The notes beneath the pieces were generated by a model. It searched no databases, was not told where the DNA came from, and saw only the letters and a list, made by a program, of their open reading frames with translations. Shown piece by piece: positions 54,412 through 63,509 of a DNA stretch of 64,000 nucleotides. The number at the start of each line of letters is the position of its first letter. Position 1 is the first letter of the stretch. A program made the translations under genes and the position numbers. This DNA is from Streptomyces sp. NRRL WC-3618 (lineage in GTDB: Bacteria; Actinomycetota; Actinomycetes; Streptomycetales; Streptomycetaceae), in the NCBI RefSeq assembly GCF_001280005.1, contig NZ_LGDW01000444.1, positions 62,001 to 126,000 on the forward strand. Reading direction: 5' to 3'.

Positions 54412-54448
54412 CATCTTCATACATAGACATCATCTACATAGGAAGATG
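54412..54448. promoter_or_regulatory. Long palindrome ahead of glucarate dehydratase
   Basis: CATCTTCATACATAG (54412-54426), spacer ACATCAT, CTACATAGGAAGATG (54434-54448); 12 of 15 positions pair. AT-rich in a GC-rich genome. Candidate site for the tandem IclR protein. Confidence 0.7.
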
Positions 54449-54573
54449 AGAGGCGACAGCCGTCCGTCTGGCGGCACGCCGACCGTCGCCGTCCTCACGG
54501 TCCGCACGGGCCGCGCGACGATCCTGGCTGGGCCTTCTCCGCACCTCCCGACCTCCTGCGCACAAGGATCCCG

Positions 54574-55938
54574 ATGAGCACGAGTACGAATACGAGTACG
54601 AGTACGCGAACGAGCCAGCCGACCGTCGCCGCCCTCTCCGTGTACCCGGTCGCCGGCCGGGACAGCATGGAACTGAATCTCTCCGGCGCCCACGGCCCCT
54701 ACTTCACGCGCAACATCGTCATCCTCACCGACTCCGAGGGCCGTACGGGACTCGGCGAGGTCCCCGGCGGCGAGAAGATCACGCGGACCCTGCGCGACGC
54801 CGAGCCCCTGGTCGTCGGCGCGAAGGTGGGCGACTACCAGCGCGTCCTGCGGGAGATCGGCGCCCGCTTCGCCGACCGTGACTCGGGCGGACGCGGCGCC
54901 CAGACCTACGACCTGCGCACCACCGTCCACGCGGTGACAGCGGTCGAGTCGGCCCTCCTCGACCTCCTCGGCCAGCACCTGGACGTACCGGTCGCCGCCC
55001 TCCTCGGCGACGGCCAACAGCGGGACTCCGTACGGGTGTTGGGCTACCTCTTCTACGTCGGCGACCCGGACCGTACCGACCTTGACTACGTCCGCGAGCC
55101 CGACTCCGACGTCGACTGGTACCGCGTCCGGCACGAGGAGGCCCTGACCCCGGAGGCGATCGTCCGCCAGGCCGAGGCCACCCACGCCCGCTACGGCTTT
55201 CGCGACTTCAAGCTCAAGGGCGGGGTCCTGGAAGGCGCCGAGGAGGTCAGGGCCGTACGCGCGCTGAAGGCCCGCTTCCCGGACGCGCGGATCACCCTCG
55301 ACCCGAACGGCGCGTGGTCGCTGGCCGAGGCGATCGAGCTGTGCGCGCCGCTGAACGGCACGCTCGCCTACGCCGAGGACCCGTGCGGCGCGGAGGGCGG
55401 CTACTCGGGGCGCGAGATCCTCGCCGAGTTCCGCCGGGCGACCGGTCTGCCCACGGCGACCAACATGATCGCCACGGACTGGCGGCAACTGACTCACGCC
55501 CTCGCCCTCCAGTCGGTCTCCATCCCGCTGGCCGACCCGCACTTCTGGACCATGCGGGGCTCCGTACGCGTGGCCCAGCTGTGCAACGCGATGGGCCTGA
55601 CCTGGGGCTGCCACTCCAACAACCACTTCGACATCTCGCTGGCCATGGTCACCCACTGCGGCGCGGCGGCCCCGGGCGAGTACAACGCCCTCGACACCCA
55701 CTGGATCTGGCAGGAGGGCCTGGAACGCCTCACGGTCACTCCGCCCAGGATCGTCGGGGGCGAGATCGCGGTGCCGGACGCGCCGGGGCTGGGGGTCGAG
55801 GTGGACATGGAGCGGGTGCTCGCGGCGCACGAGCTGTACCGGGAGAAGGCGCTGGGGGCGCGGGACGACGCGGTCGGGATGCGGTATCTGGTGCGGGGGT
55901 GGGAGTTCGACGGGAAGCGGCCGTGTCTGGTGCGGTAG
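54574..55938 (+). CDS. gudD: Glucarate dehydratase (enolase superfamily)
   Basis: 454 residues. Dehydrates D-glucarate to 5-keto-4-deoxyglucarate. The catalytic KxK lies in FRDFKLKGG, metal ligands in [16 protein letters not shown] and ATNMIATDW, and the catalytic His in [14 protein letters not shown], all matching the GlucD group and not muconate cycloisomerases. The N-terminus is a short Ser/Thr/Asn repeat. ATG 54574 follows AAGGATCC. No kdgD or transporter is adjacent, so the rest of the pathway must lie elsewhere. Confidence 0.94.
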   Translation: MSTSTNTSTSTRTSQPTVAALSVYPVAGRDSMELNLSGAHGPYFTRNIVILTDSEGRTGLGEVPGGEKITRTLRDAEPLVVGAKVGDYQRVLREIGARFADRDSGGRGAQTYDLRTTVHAVTAVESALLDLLGQHLDVPVAALLGDGQQRDSVRVLGYLFYVGDPDRTDLDYVREPDSDVDWYRVRHEEALTPEAIVRQAEATHARYGFRDFKLKGGVLEGAEEVRAVRALKARFPDARITLDPNGAWSLAEAIELCAPLNGTLAYAEDPCGAEGGYSGREILAEFRRATGLPTATNMIATDWRQLTHALALQSVSIPLADPHFWTMRGSVRVAQLCNAMGLTWGCHSNNHFDISLAMVTHCGAAAPGEYNALDTHWIWQEGLERLTVTPPRIVGGEIAVPDAPGLGVEVDMERVLAAHELYREKALGARDDAVGMRYLVRGWEFDGKRPCLVR

Positions 55939-55950
55939 GGCGCCGGGCGC

Positions 55951-55993
55951 GGCCAGGGCCTGTCCGGCGGATCCCACCGGACAGGCCCTGGCC
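55951..55993. terminator. Bidirectional terminator between gudD and the DUF1062 gene
   Basis: GGCCAGGGCCTGTCCGG (55951-55967), 9-base loop, perfect 17-base complement (55977-55993). Confidence 0.93.
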
Positions 55994-56011
55994 CCGGTCC
56001 CATGAGGGGGC

Positions 56012-56560
56012 TCAGCGCTTCAGCGTGAAGCCGAAGTCGCCGGAGAGTTTGCCGCTCAGCCGGACTCCGGAGACAAGCTTCCCCTCCACGATCAGTCGCT
56101 CGACCTCGGCCCGCGACAGACCGCACCCCTCAGCGATCAGCCGCACCGGCCGGACGGGTATCCGTGCCGCGAAACGGACCGAGACGTCGGCCTTCTCGCG
56201 GTCCGGCTGCCACGATCGGCCGGTGTCGAGACGCCACGCGGCGTCCCAGTCGAGGGCGATGCGATTACGGCGCCGCAACACCGGATCCTGGAGCAACTCG
56301 GCTGCCAGACCAGGGTCGTTGTCATGCATCCGGTCCAGCAGCTCGGGACGTACGGAGCGCACGTTCGTCCGCTCCAGGACCGTGAGCTTCGTCGTCTCCC
56401 CGCACGCTGTACAGAGCGCGAGGAGCCAGGCGTCGATGAGCTTGTGGTTGGCGTTGACGCGAAATTTCCCGTTCACCCGGAAGCTTCCGGAGGCGCACGT
56501 GTGGCAACGGCGAAGAACGAGAGGCAGGCAGGTGGGAACGACCACCCAGCTATTGAGCAC
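56012..56560 (-). CDS. DUF1062 family protein
   Basis: About 182 residues. The N-terminal half has a four-cysteine metal-binding pattern (RRCHTCAS and ALCTACGE) with the conserved NGKFRVNANHKLIDAWLL block between; the C-terminal part has an S4-like RNA-binding helix pair (LSRAEVERLIVEGKLVSG). Function unknown. GTG 56560 lacks a good ribosome site, so a longer or shorter start is possible. Confidence 0.85.
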   Translation of the reverse strand: MLNSWVVVPTCLPLVLRRCHTCASGSFRVNGKFRVNANHKLIDAWLLALCTACGETTKLTVLERTNVRSVRPELLDRMHDNDPGLAAELLQDPVLRRRNRIALDWDAAWRLDTGRSWQPDREKADVSVRFAARIPVRPVRLIAEGCGLSRAEVERLIVEGKLVSGVRLSGKLSGDFGFTLKR

Positions 56561-56816
56561 AGAAATACACCGGTTCCAGTGAGAAGACCGCAGCAAAAAG
56601 CAGCGCGGCGGCACATAGGCGCGACGCGCGACCGATCAGCGTTCGGGGGGTCTCACACGGTGTACAACGGCATGCCCTTGCCTGGACGACGGGGTTCGGG
56701 GGCACGGTAGTGGGGCGCCGGGGTGCTGCTCCACTGAATTTCCGGCGCCTTGCGGCGGGCTCCGTCGGGCCGGAGCACCCAGCGGGCCGGCCTTCGTGGG
56801 GCTTGCGCTCTTGGGG

Positions 56817-58127
56817 TCAGGACGCGGTGCAGGAGAGCGTGCCGAGGTCTCGGTCATCGCCGTTGAGTGTCATCCCCCAGGTCGTCGACGTGCCCGGCGC
56901 CAGGGAGCCGTTGTAGGAGGCGTTGTGGACGGTGGTGGCGGGGCGGGACGGATCCACCACCGCGTTCCAACGGTTCGCCACGGTCACACCGGCCGGGAGG
57001 GTGTGGTGCACCGACCAGCCGGCGACCGGCCCGGACCCGGTGTTGGTGACGGTGACGTCGGCCTGGTACCCGCCCTGCCATGAGCTGGTCAGCTTCCAGG
57101 CCGCCGTGCAGGCCGCCGCGCCCGAGGGGCTCGGCTCGGGGGTGGGAGACGGTGTCCCTCCGGAGCTGCCGGTGGTGTAGGGGACGGCGGTGTAGTCCTG
57201 CGAGCAGCCTCCCGCGCAGCCTGACGGCAGGGAGAACGAGTACGTACGTTCGCCGCCCACCCACGCGTCGGCGGCGTCGCGGATCCGTATGGTGAAGCTG
57301 CTTTGGCCGGAGGCCGTCGCGCCGATGACGTAGGACTGCCCCAGGTCGCTGTTCATTACGGCGTCGGTCCAGGTGCCGTTCGCCAGGTACTGGACGCCGT
57401 GGACACCGTTGGGCAGGTGGGAGACGGCGATGGCGGGCCAGTACCGCTGGGCACCCCTGAGGAAACCGATGCGGATGTCGCCGCTGTAGTCCGGGGCCGG
57501 GACGAAGCTCCAGGAGACATGACGGTTGTTCCAGTGGTCGGGGTACATCGTCCCCACCGGGGTGGTGCCCGTCCGGAAGCGGTTGAGGGAATCGGTTGCC
57601 AGGTCGAGGTGGTTGGGGTCGTCCCGGCACCAGGCGTTGGAATCGGCGCAGCTGTCCGCGACGAGCATGGTCAGGGTGGCCCCCTCGTACTTGTCGGCCA
57701 CCCAGGAGCCGTTGCGGCAGAAAGGCTGGCCCTGGGCGCCGTCGTTGGTGCCGGTGCAGTAGTCCCCGATGGTGACCTTGACCCAGCGGCCGCAGTTGCG
57801 GCCGTTGTCGAAGACACCCTTGATCGATGCCCTTGAGTCCGGCACCGGGCGCGGGTAGGAGCCCGAGTAGTCGCCGGGTGTGTTGAACACGTTGAGCGCC
57901 ACGAAGTCCTGGCTGTCCAGTTCGCGCTGCGGCAGACCGCAGCCGCCGTAGGGGCTGCCGAGCCCGTCGAAGTGCGTCGCGTTGCCCACTACCTCAGCCA
58001 CGGCGGCACTCGCCGCGGGAGACCGGGTCGCCGCGCCCAGGACGGGTAACGCGGCGCAGCAGAGTGCTGCCAGCCACCTGACGGCGCTCCTTCGGGTGAG
58101 CGGGCGGGGGGTCGAAAGAAGCTGCAT
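56817..58127 (-). CDS. Secreted expansin-like protein with CBM2
   Basis: 436 residues. A Tat/Sec-type signal (RPLTRRSAVRWLAALCCAALPVLG) precedes a double-psi beta-barrel (EVVGNATHFDG, GACGLP-like GGCGLPQRELDSQDFVALN, VTIGDYC, VADSCADSNAWCRDDPNHLDLA), an expansin-type D2 region (SHLPNGVHGVQYL), a Ser/Pro/Thr linker, and a C-terminal CBM2 (residues about 336-436, with Trp in SSWQGGYQADVTVTNTG). Expansins loosen cellulose without hydrolysis. A perfect CebR box lies 68 bp upstream. First of three secreted plant-wall genes on this strand by position. Confidence 0.92.
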   Translation of the reverse strand: MQLLSTPRPLTRRSAVRWLAALCCAALPVLGAATRSPAASAAVAEVVGNATHFDGLGSPYGGCGLPQRELDSQDFVALNVFNTPGDYSGSYPRPVPDSRASIKGVFDNGRNCGRWVKVTIGDYCTGTNDGAQGQPFCRNGSWVADKYEGATLTMLVADSCADSNAWCRDDPNHLDLATDSLNRFRTGTTPVGTMYPDHWNNRHVSWSFVPAPDYSGDIRIGFLRGAQRYWPAIAVSHLPNGVHGVQYLANGTWTDAVMNSDLGQSYVIGATASGQSSFTIRIRDAADAWVGGERTYSFSLPSGCAGGCSQDYTAVPYTTGSSGGTPSPTPEPSPSGAAACTAAWKLTSSWQGGYQADVTVTNTGSGPVAGWSVHHTLPAGVTVANRWNAVVDPSRPATTVHNASYNGSLAPGTSTTWGMTLNGDDRDLGTLSCTAS

Positions 58128-58195
58128 GGGGGATCCGTCTTCTTCGTGAGTGGGGGGTGCTCGGATGCCGACGCACTGCGGAACGCCCTCACGCA

Positions 58196-58209
58196 TGGGA
58201 GCGCTCCCA
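58196..58209. promoter_or_regulatory. CebR box
   Basis: TGGGAGCGCTCCCA, the exact 14-bp consensus bound by CebR, the cellobiose-responsive repressor of Streptomyces; extended to ATGGGAGCGCTCCCAT. It lies 68 bp ahead of the expansin-like gene. Confidence 0.95.
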
Positions 58210-58343
58210 TGACCTGTTTCCGGGGACTGTAGAAGAGGGGCAGGGCCCTGACAAGAGGTGCGGTCCCGAAGTGCTCCATCGGCAGCCGCAGTGTCCGGGC
58301 CGAGCCGGGGCGTGGCCGGCCCGGACACCGGACAGTGGTGGAG

Positions 58344-59693
58344 TCAGCTGAGGTTCCACTTCTGGTTGGTGCCGCCGCTGCACGTCCACAGTTGGACCGG
58401 GGCGCCGTTGGCGGTGGAGACGCCGGTGACGTCCAGGCACAGGCCGGACTGGACGCCGGTGACGGTCCCCTCGGCGTTGAGGTTCCACTGCTGGTTGGCC
58501 GCGCCGTTGCACGGCCAGGTCACCACCTTGGTGCCGGCGGTGGTCTGGTGGTTGTAGGCGTCCAGACACAGTGTCGTCCCCGAGATGGTCACCGTCAGCT
58601 GCCCGGACCCCGTACGGGTCCAGAGCTGGCCGGCCCCGCCCTGGCAATCCCGGATCTGCAGCTGCGTACCCGCCGTCGTCGACGCGTTCGGCACGTCCAG
58701 GCACTTGCTCGCGCCCACCGCGTGCAGCGCACCGGAGGTGCTGGGCGGCGGATTCGTCGTGCCGCCGCCGTCGAGACCGAGGAAGGTGATGGCGTAGGCG
58801 AGCATGCCGGGCTGCGGCAGGGTGTGGCCCGTGCCCGCGATGCTGATGCCCTCGACGGGGGACTGCGGGCCGGTGGCGCCGTAGCGGGTGCGGGTCCAGG
58901 ACGACTGCGGACGATCGGTGGCGGTGGGTGTCTGGCTCAGCGCGTGGAGGTTGGTCCACTGCTTGATCTCCTCGCCGAAGTTGGGATAGGCGAGGGTCGT
59001 GTCGGTGGTGCCGTGCCACATCTGCATACGGGGGTAGCGGCCGCTGTAGCCCGGATACATGGAACGGGCCTGGTCGCCCCACTGCTGAGCCGATTTGATG
59101 ATGGTGCCGCCGGAGCACTGGCTGTTCCACATCGAGCCGTTATTGGTGGCGAAGCAGCCCGCCGGCACCCCGGAGAACGCCGAGGCGGCGCTGAAGACAT
59201 CGGGGTACTCGGCAGCCAGCACGTTCGTCATCATGGCGCCCGACGAGAATCCGCTGACGACGATGCGGGCCGGGTCGACGTTGTAGCGCTGACGCGCGTA
59301 ACCGACCATCGACATGACGCCCGTGGAGTCGCTGCCGCCGTCCCGCCTGAGCGCCGCGGGTGACGATACGTCGAAGCAGTGCCCGTCACGGGTGGCCTCG
59401 GGCAGGACGATGACGAAGCCGTACCGGTCGGCGGCGGTGACGTAGTCGTGCCCGTTGCCGCCGAAGATCCCCCCGGCCGATCCCCCGCAGTAGTGGACCA
59501 GGACCAGCAGGGCGGGCTTGGGCGCCACGCGGTCGGGCACGTAGACGTACATGTTGAGGTTGGTGGGGTTGTTCCCGAAGCCGGTGACGCGGGTCAGGCT
59601 CGCCGCGGCCGCGGGTTGGGGCGCCAGGAGCGCGAAGGCCGCGACCAGTGGCAGTAGCACCATCGTCAGGACCGCGCGCAGAGTGCGTCTCAT
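58344..59693 (-). CDS. Secreted acetylxylan esterase (CE1/PHB-depolymerase type) with CBM13
   Basis: 449 residues. Signal peptide ends in PAAAAS near residue 31. The catalytic domain (about 35-315) has the HYCGG oxyanion motif, nucleophile Ser150 in SGFSSGAMM, and the His in AGTGHTLPQ. A Pro/Ser linker leads to a ricin-type CBM13 from about 323 with repeated CLDV and QxW motifs (QLWTRT, QQWNLN, QKWNLS), three subunits. Expected to remove acetyl groups from xylan. Located between the expansin-like gene and the GH3 gene. Confidence 0.93.
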   Translation of the reverse strand: MRRTLRAVLTMVLLPLVAAFALLAPQPAAAASLTRVTGFGNNPTNLNMYVYVPDRVAPKPALLVLVHYCGGSAGGIFGGNGHDYVTAADRYGFVIVLPEATRDGHCFDVSSPAALRRDGGSDSTGVMSMVGYARQRYNVDPARIVVSGFSSGAMMTNVLAAEYPDVFSAASAFSGVPAGCFATNNGSMWNSQCSGGTIIKSAQQWGDQARSMYPGYSGRYPRMQMWHGTTDTTLAYPNFGEEIKQWTNLHALSQTPTATDRPQSSWTRTRYGATGPQSPVEGISIAGTGHTLPQPGMLAYAITFLGLDGGGTTNPPPSTSGALHAVGASKCLDVPNASTTAGTQLQIRDCQGGAGQLWTRTGSGQLTVTISGTTLCLDAYNHQTTAGTKVVTWPCNGAANQQWNLNAEGTVTGVQSGLCLDVTGVSTANGAPVQLWTCSGGTNQKWNLS

Positions 59694-59797
59694 GGAGGAA
59701 CCTCGTTTCCGGTGATCGGTGGGTGGACTTGTGGTACGCCGGTCCTGGCCCCCCGGGTGGGGGGAGGCCCGGCGGGCGCCGCGGGATGCGGTGCCCG

Positions 59798-59850
59798 CCG
59801 GGGACGGGTGGTCAGCCGGGGATGGGTGGTCAACCGGGGATGGGGGTCAA
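59798..59850. repeat. 18-bp tandem repeat at the GH3 stop codon
   Basis: CCGGGGACGGGTGGTCAG, CCGGGGATGGGTGGTCAA and CCGGGGATGGGGGTCAA in succession. The third copy includes the GH3 stop codon, so expansion or loss would change the downstream region only. Confidence 0.9.
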
Positions 59851-62800
59851 CCGATGGCTGTCGCGAAGATGTGCATGGCCACCTGTCCTGACACCGCGTC
59901 GGAGCCGACGTTCGGCAGGGTCAGGTAGGCCACGGTCTTGCCTGCCTGGAGCGGCACGGTGGCGCCGTACACGTTGACCTTCTGCTGGACCTTTCCGCTG
60001 CCGCTGTTGATGTTGATGTAGTCGGTCGTGGCGACGATGTCGGTGCCGTCGGCGGGGCTGGTGCTCCACCAGTCGGCGAAGGACAGGGTGTAGCGCTGGC
60101 TCGTGCCGTCGGTGTAGGTGATCAGGCCGGTGCCCGAGGCGTTGCCGTAGTCGGCGGTGCCGAGGAAGCCGAGCCTGGTGCCGCTTCCGGTGAACGGCAC
60201 GGTCTGGCCACCGGCCACGATGTTGTCGGGCTTGCCGGTGCCGGTGACGGGCCAGGTGTAGGTCAGTCCGCCGTGGGTGACCGTGCCACCGGAGGTGATC
60301 CCCCGGGCGGCGAGGGCCTGCTGGGACAGGCTCTGGCCACCGCCGTCGAGATTGGCGGCGCCGGGTGTGGCGTCGTCGCTGATACCGGTGTTCTTGGTGA
60401 TGTCGCTGAGGGACGCGTAGGGGACGGCCAGCTGGCCGGCCGCGTCGTCGCTGGCGCGGGCGCCCCGGTAGCGGGCCGAGGCGGCGAGGGCGTAGGTGCC
60501 GGGCCTGACACCGGCGGGCGGCGTGACCGTCCAGGTGGTCCTGACCGAGGCGCCGGCCGGGATGCTGGGGAAGGTGGCCGGTGAGGTGGGGGTGGCTCGC
60601 CAGCCCTCGGGCACGTCCAGGGTGACCGAGGCGTTCGGCAGGGCGGTCGGGCCGGTGTTGGTGTAGGTGGTGGTCGCCGTGGCGAGGGCACCGGGCTTGA
60701 CGATCGGTTCCGCTGCGAGGGCCAGGGTGTGGTGGACGCGGATCACCGCGGAGCCGGTGACGCCGTGCACGGTCGCGCGGATGGTGGCCACGCCGTTGCC
60801 CACCGCGGTGACCAGCCCCCTACGGCTGACGGTGGCGACGGAGGGATCACTGCTCGCGTAGCGGACCCTGGCCTTGGACAGGTCCACGAAGGAGCCGTCG
60901 TCGTTGACCGCCTCCACGACGTGGTCGGCGGTGACGTTCAGGTTGCGGCCGGGCTGGGCCGTGGGGTCGGTGTCGTCCTTGATCCACCGGTTGCGGGCGG
61001 TGAGGTCGATGGTGTCGCCCGCCCTGTGGACCACGGCCTCCGGCTGTACGGTCACGTACTTCACGTGCGGGGTGAGGCTGCCGTGCACGGTGACTCTGGC
61101 GGCCCCGGCGGTGGTGGCGGCGTCCGGCCCCACCTCGAACCGGTACGTGCCGGCGTGGACGACCTGCCTGGCCTTCCGGCCGTCGTGGAAGGCGAGGTCG
61201 GGCACCCGGACGCGCAGGGTGATGTGCTGGGTGGCGCCGGGCTGGAGAGCCCGGGTCTTCTGGAAGCCGACGAGCCGCTTCTTCGGCAGTTCGCGGTCCT
61301 TGACCGTGAAGCCGGTGCCCGCGTAGAGCTGGGCGACGGTGGTTCCGGGCACGGTGCCGGTGTTGGTGACGTCGAAGCGGACGGTCACCGTCCCGTTGGC
61401 GTTCACGGCGGAGCGGTCGGCGCGGACGTGGGAGTACGCGAAGGTGGTGTAGCTCAGGCCGTAGCCGAAGGGGTAGGTCGGCGTGCCGGTGAAGTACTGG
61501 TAGGTGCGGCCCAGACCGCCGGTGGCGCCGGGCGTGAGGTCGTAGTCGGAGAGTGCGGGCAGCTGCGAGTCGTCCTTGTACCAGGTGAAGTTGAGGTGCC
61601 CGCCGGGGTTCTGCCTGCCGAACAGGACGTCGGCGAGGGCGTCACCCTGGCTTTCGCCGTTGTAGCCGGCGAAGACGATCGAGGCCACCTTGGCGCGGTA
61701 GGGCTCGATGGCGACGGGCCCGTCGGACTGGATGTCCAGCACCGTCCTGGGGTTGCCCAGGGCGGTGACCTGGTCGATGAGGCTGCCGTAGTTGCCGGGC
61801 AGGGCCAGCCCGGCGCGGTCCTTGCCCTCGCCCGCGGTGGCATCGTCGGTGCCGACCGCGACGACCACCAGGTCGGCGCTCTTGATGGCGGCCTGGGTCT
61901 CGGCACTCAGCCTCGCCGCACCGGTCGCGGTGCTGGAGGTGCCGGCCGCGTCGTGGACGACCTGCGCGTCGGGGCTGGCCGCCTTGACCTGGGCGGTGAT
62001 GCCCTGGACGGCGTTCACCTTCTTGGTGGGATCGCCCGAGTAGCCGCCGAGGGTGACCTTCCCGGCCTGGTCGCCGACGATGACGACCTTCTTCAGCGTG
62101 GCCGGGTCGGCCGGCAGCAGCGGCCTGTCGGCACCGGCGGCCTTGTCGTTCTGCAGGAGGACGAGCGCGTTGTCGGCGACGGTCCGGGCCAGGGCCTGGT
62201 GGGCCGGTGACTCGATGACGTCCTTGGTGATCTTCGTGTATTCCTGCCGGCTCACGGGGTCGAACTCACCGGTCCGCATCCGGACGGTGAACAGGTGCGT
62301 CAGCGCGTTGTCGACGACGCCCTCACTGAGGACGCCGGCCCCGATCGCCTGCTCCAGATTGGGTGAAGTGGCCTCCGTACCCGTGCAGTTGACGTGGGTG
62401 CCCGCGCGCAGTGCGTAGGCCTGGCCGCCCGCTGCTCCGGACACCTTCTGGCCCGTGGCGGTGCTGGTCCAGGTCGCTTTCGCGCCCTTGTGGTCGGTGC
62501 TCCAGCCGGGCGGTGCCCAGTCGTGGCCGGCGGGGAAGGACTGGTACGTGGTACCGACGGCGCCGCAGTCGGAGGTGATGTACCCGCCGAAGCCGTACGT
62601 GCGCTGCGCGATCTGGTTGGTGGTGTACGTGTTGGCCGCCGACGGTGTGCCGTTGATCGCGTTGTACGACGTCATCAGGCCCGCGACATGCGACTTCTCG
62701 ATGAGGCTCTTGAACTGGGCGGTGTAGTAGTCGAACAGGTCGTCGTCCGAGACGTTCGAACTGATGCCGGTGCGGTCCTGCTCGACGTTGTTGAGCGCGT

Positions 62801-63509
62801 AGTGCTTCGCCGTCGCGGCCACCTTCAGGTACTTGCTCCGCGGGGTGCCGTCGGCCTTCTGGCCCTGGTAGCCGTTGACGAACGCGCCCGCCATCTGCCC
62901 GGTGAAGTACGGGTCCTCGCCGAACGCCTCATCGGTGCGGCCCCACCGCGGGTCACGGTCGAGATTGACCGTCGGCGCCCAGTAGGTGAGCATCCCGTAG
63001 TTGTCCCGCGAGGGCCCGAGGTTGTTCTGCCCGGTTCCCCACAGCGACTTGTCCAGCAGGCCCCGGGCCTCGTCGGAGATCGCCGTCGTCTCCTTGTACA
63101 TCAGGTCCTTGTCCCAGGACATGGACGCGGCGAGGTTGGTGGGGAAGCTGGTGGCGTGCACACCGCCGGTCACGGAGCCCGGGTTGGTGTTGGCGAACAG
63201 CGCGTTGATGCCGTGCTGCCCCTCACTCCAGTACGTGTACTGCTGTACGCCCAGCCTCGGGACGGCCGGCGCGCTGTTGGTGCGCAGTTGCAGGACCTTC
63301 TCGTCCAGGGACATCCGTGAGACGAGGTCCGCGGCCCGCTCCGGGAAGGAGTAGGCGGTGTCGAGGTAGATGGGCGGCGACGCCCGGACCCCGGACCCCG
63401 GACTGGCATGAGTCGTGCCGCTGACCGCACCGAGCAGGCCGAAAGAGCAGACGGCTGCCACGGCCGCACGTAATAAAGGTGTGGATAAAGGTGTGGTGGT
63501 TCTGGGCAT
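59847..63509 (-). CDS. Secreted multidomain glycoside hydrolase family 3 enzyme
   Basis: 1220 residues. A signal peptide (LLRAAVAAVCSFGLLGAVSG) is followed by the GH3 TIM-barrel with nucleophile Asp314 in YITSDCGAV and substrate-site KHYALNN, the GH3 C-terminal alpha/beta domain (VVAVGTD, GEGKDR), a fibronectin-III-like domain (NTGTVPGTTVAQLY), a BIG2 Ig-like domain (YASSDPSVATVSRRG), and a NEW3/NPCBM-like C-terminal region. Sequence style is that of beta-xylosidase or arabinofuranosidase-type GH3 enzymes. ATG 63509 follows AAGGAGG. The length is much above the usual 700-900. Confidence 0.93.
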   Translation of the reverse strand: MPRTTTPLSTPLLRAAVAAVCSFGLLGAVSGTTHASPGSGVRASPPIYLDTAYSFPERAADLVSRMSLDEKVLQLRTNSAPAVPRLGVQQYTYWSEGQHGINALFANTNPGSVTGGVHATSFPTNLAASMSWDKDLMYKETTAISDEARGLLDKSLWGTGQNNLGPSRDNYGMLTYWAPTVNLDRDPRWGRTDEAFGEDPYFTGQMAGAFVNGYQGQKADGTPRSKYLKVAATAKHYALNNVEQDRTGISSNVSDDDLFDYYTAQFKSLIEKSHVAGLMTSYNAINGTPSAANTYTTNQIAQRTYGFGGYITSDCGAVGTTYQSFPAGHDWAPPGWSTDHKGAKATWTSTATGQKVSGAAGGQAYALRAGTHVNCTGTEATSPNLEQAIGAGVLSEGVVDNALTHLFTVRMRTGEFDPVSRQEYTKITKDVIESPAHQALARTVADNALVLLQNDKAAGADRPLLPADPATLKKVVIVGDQAGKVTLGGYSGDPTKKVNAVQGITAQVKAASPDAQVVHDAAGTSSTATGAARLSAETQAAIKSADLVVVAVGTDDATAGEGKDRAGLALPGNYGSLIDQVTALGNPRTVLDIQSDGPVAIEPYRAKVASIVFAGYNGESQGDALADVLFGRQNPGGHLNFTWYKDDSQLPALSDYDLTPGATGGLGRTYQYFTGTPTYPFGYGLSYTTFAYSHVRADRSAVNANGTVTVRFDVTNTGTVPGTTVAQLYAGTGFTVKDRELPKKRLVGFQKTRALQPGATQHITLRVRVPDLAFHDGRKARQVVHAGTYRFEVGPDAATTAGAARVTVHGSLTPHVKYVTVQPEAVVHRAGDTIDLTARNRWIKDDTDPTAQPGRNLNVTADHVVEAVNDDGSFVDLSKARVRYASSDPSVATVSRRGLVTAVGNGVATIRATVHGVTGSAVIRVHHTLALAAEPIVKPGALATATTTYTNTGPTALPNASVTLDVPEGWRATPTSPATFPSIPAGASVRTTWTVTPPAGVRPGTYALAASARYRGARASDDAAGQLAVPYASLSDITKNTGISDDATPGAANLDGGGQSLSQQALAARGITSGGTVTHGGLTYTWPVTGTGKPDNIVAGGQTVPFTGSGTRLGFLGTADYGNASGTGLITYTDGTSQRYTLSFADWWSTSPADGTDIVATTDYININSGSGKVQQKVNVYGATVPLQAGKTVAYLTLPNVGSDAVSGQVAMHIFATAIG

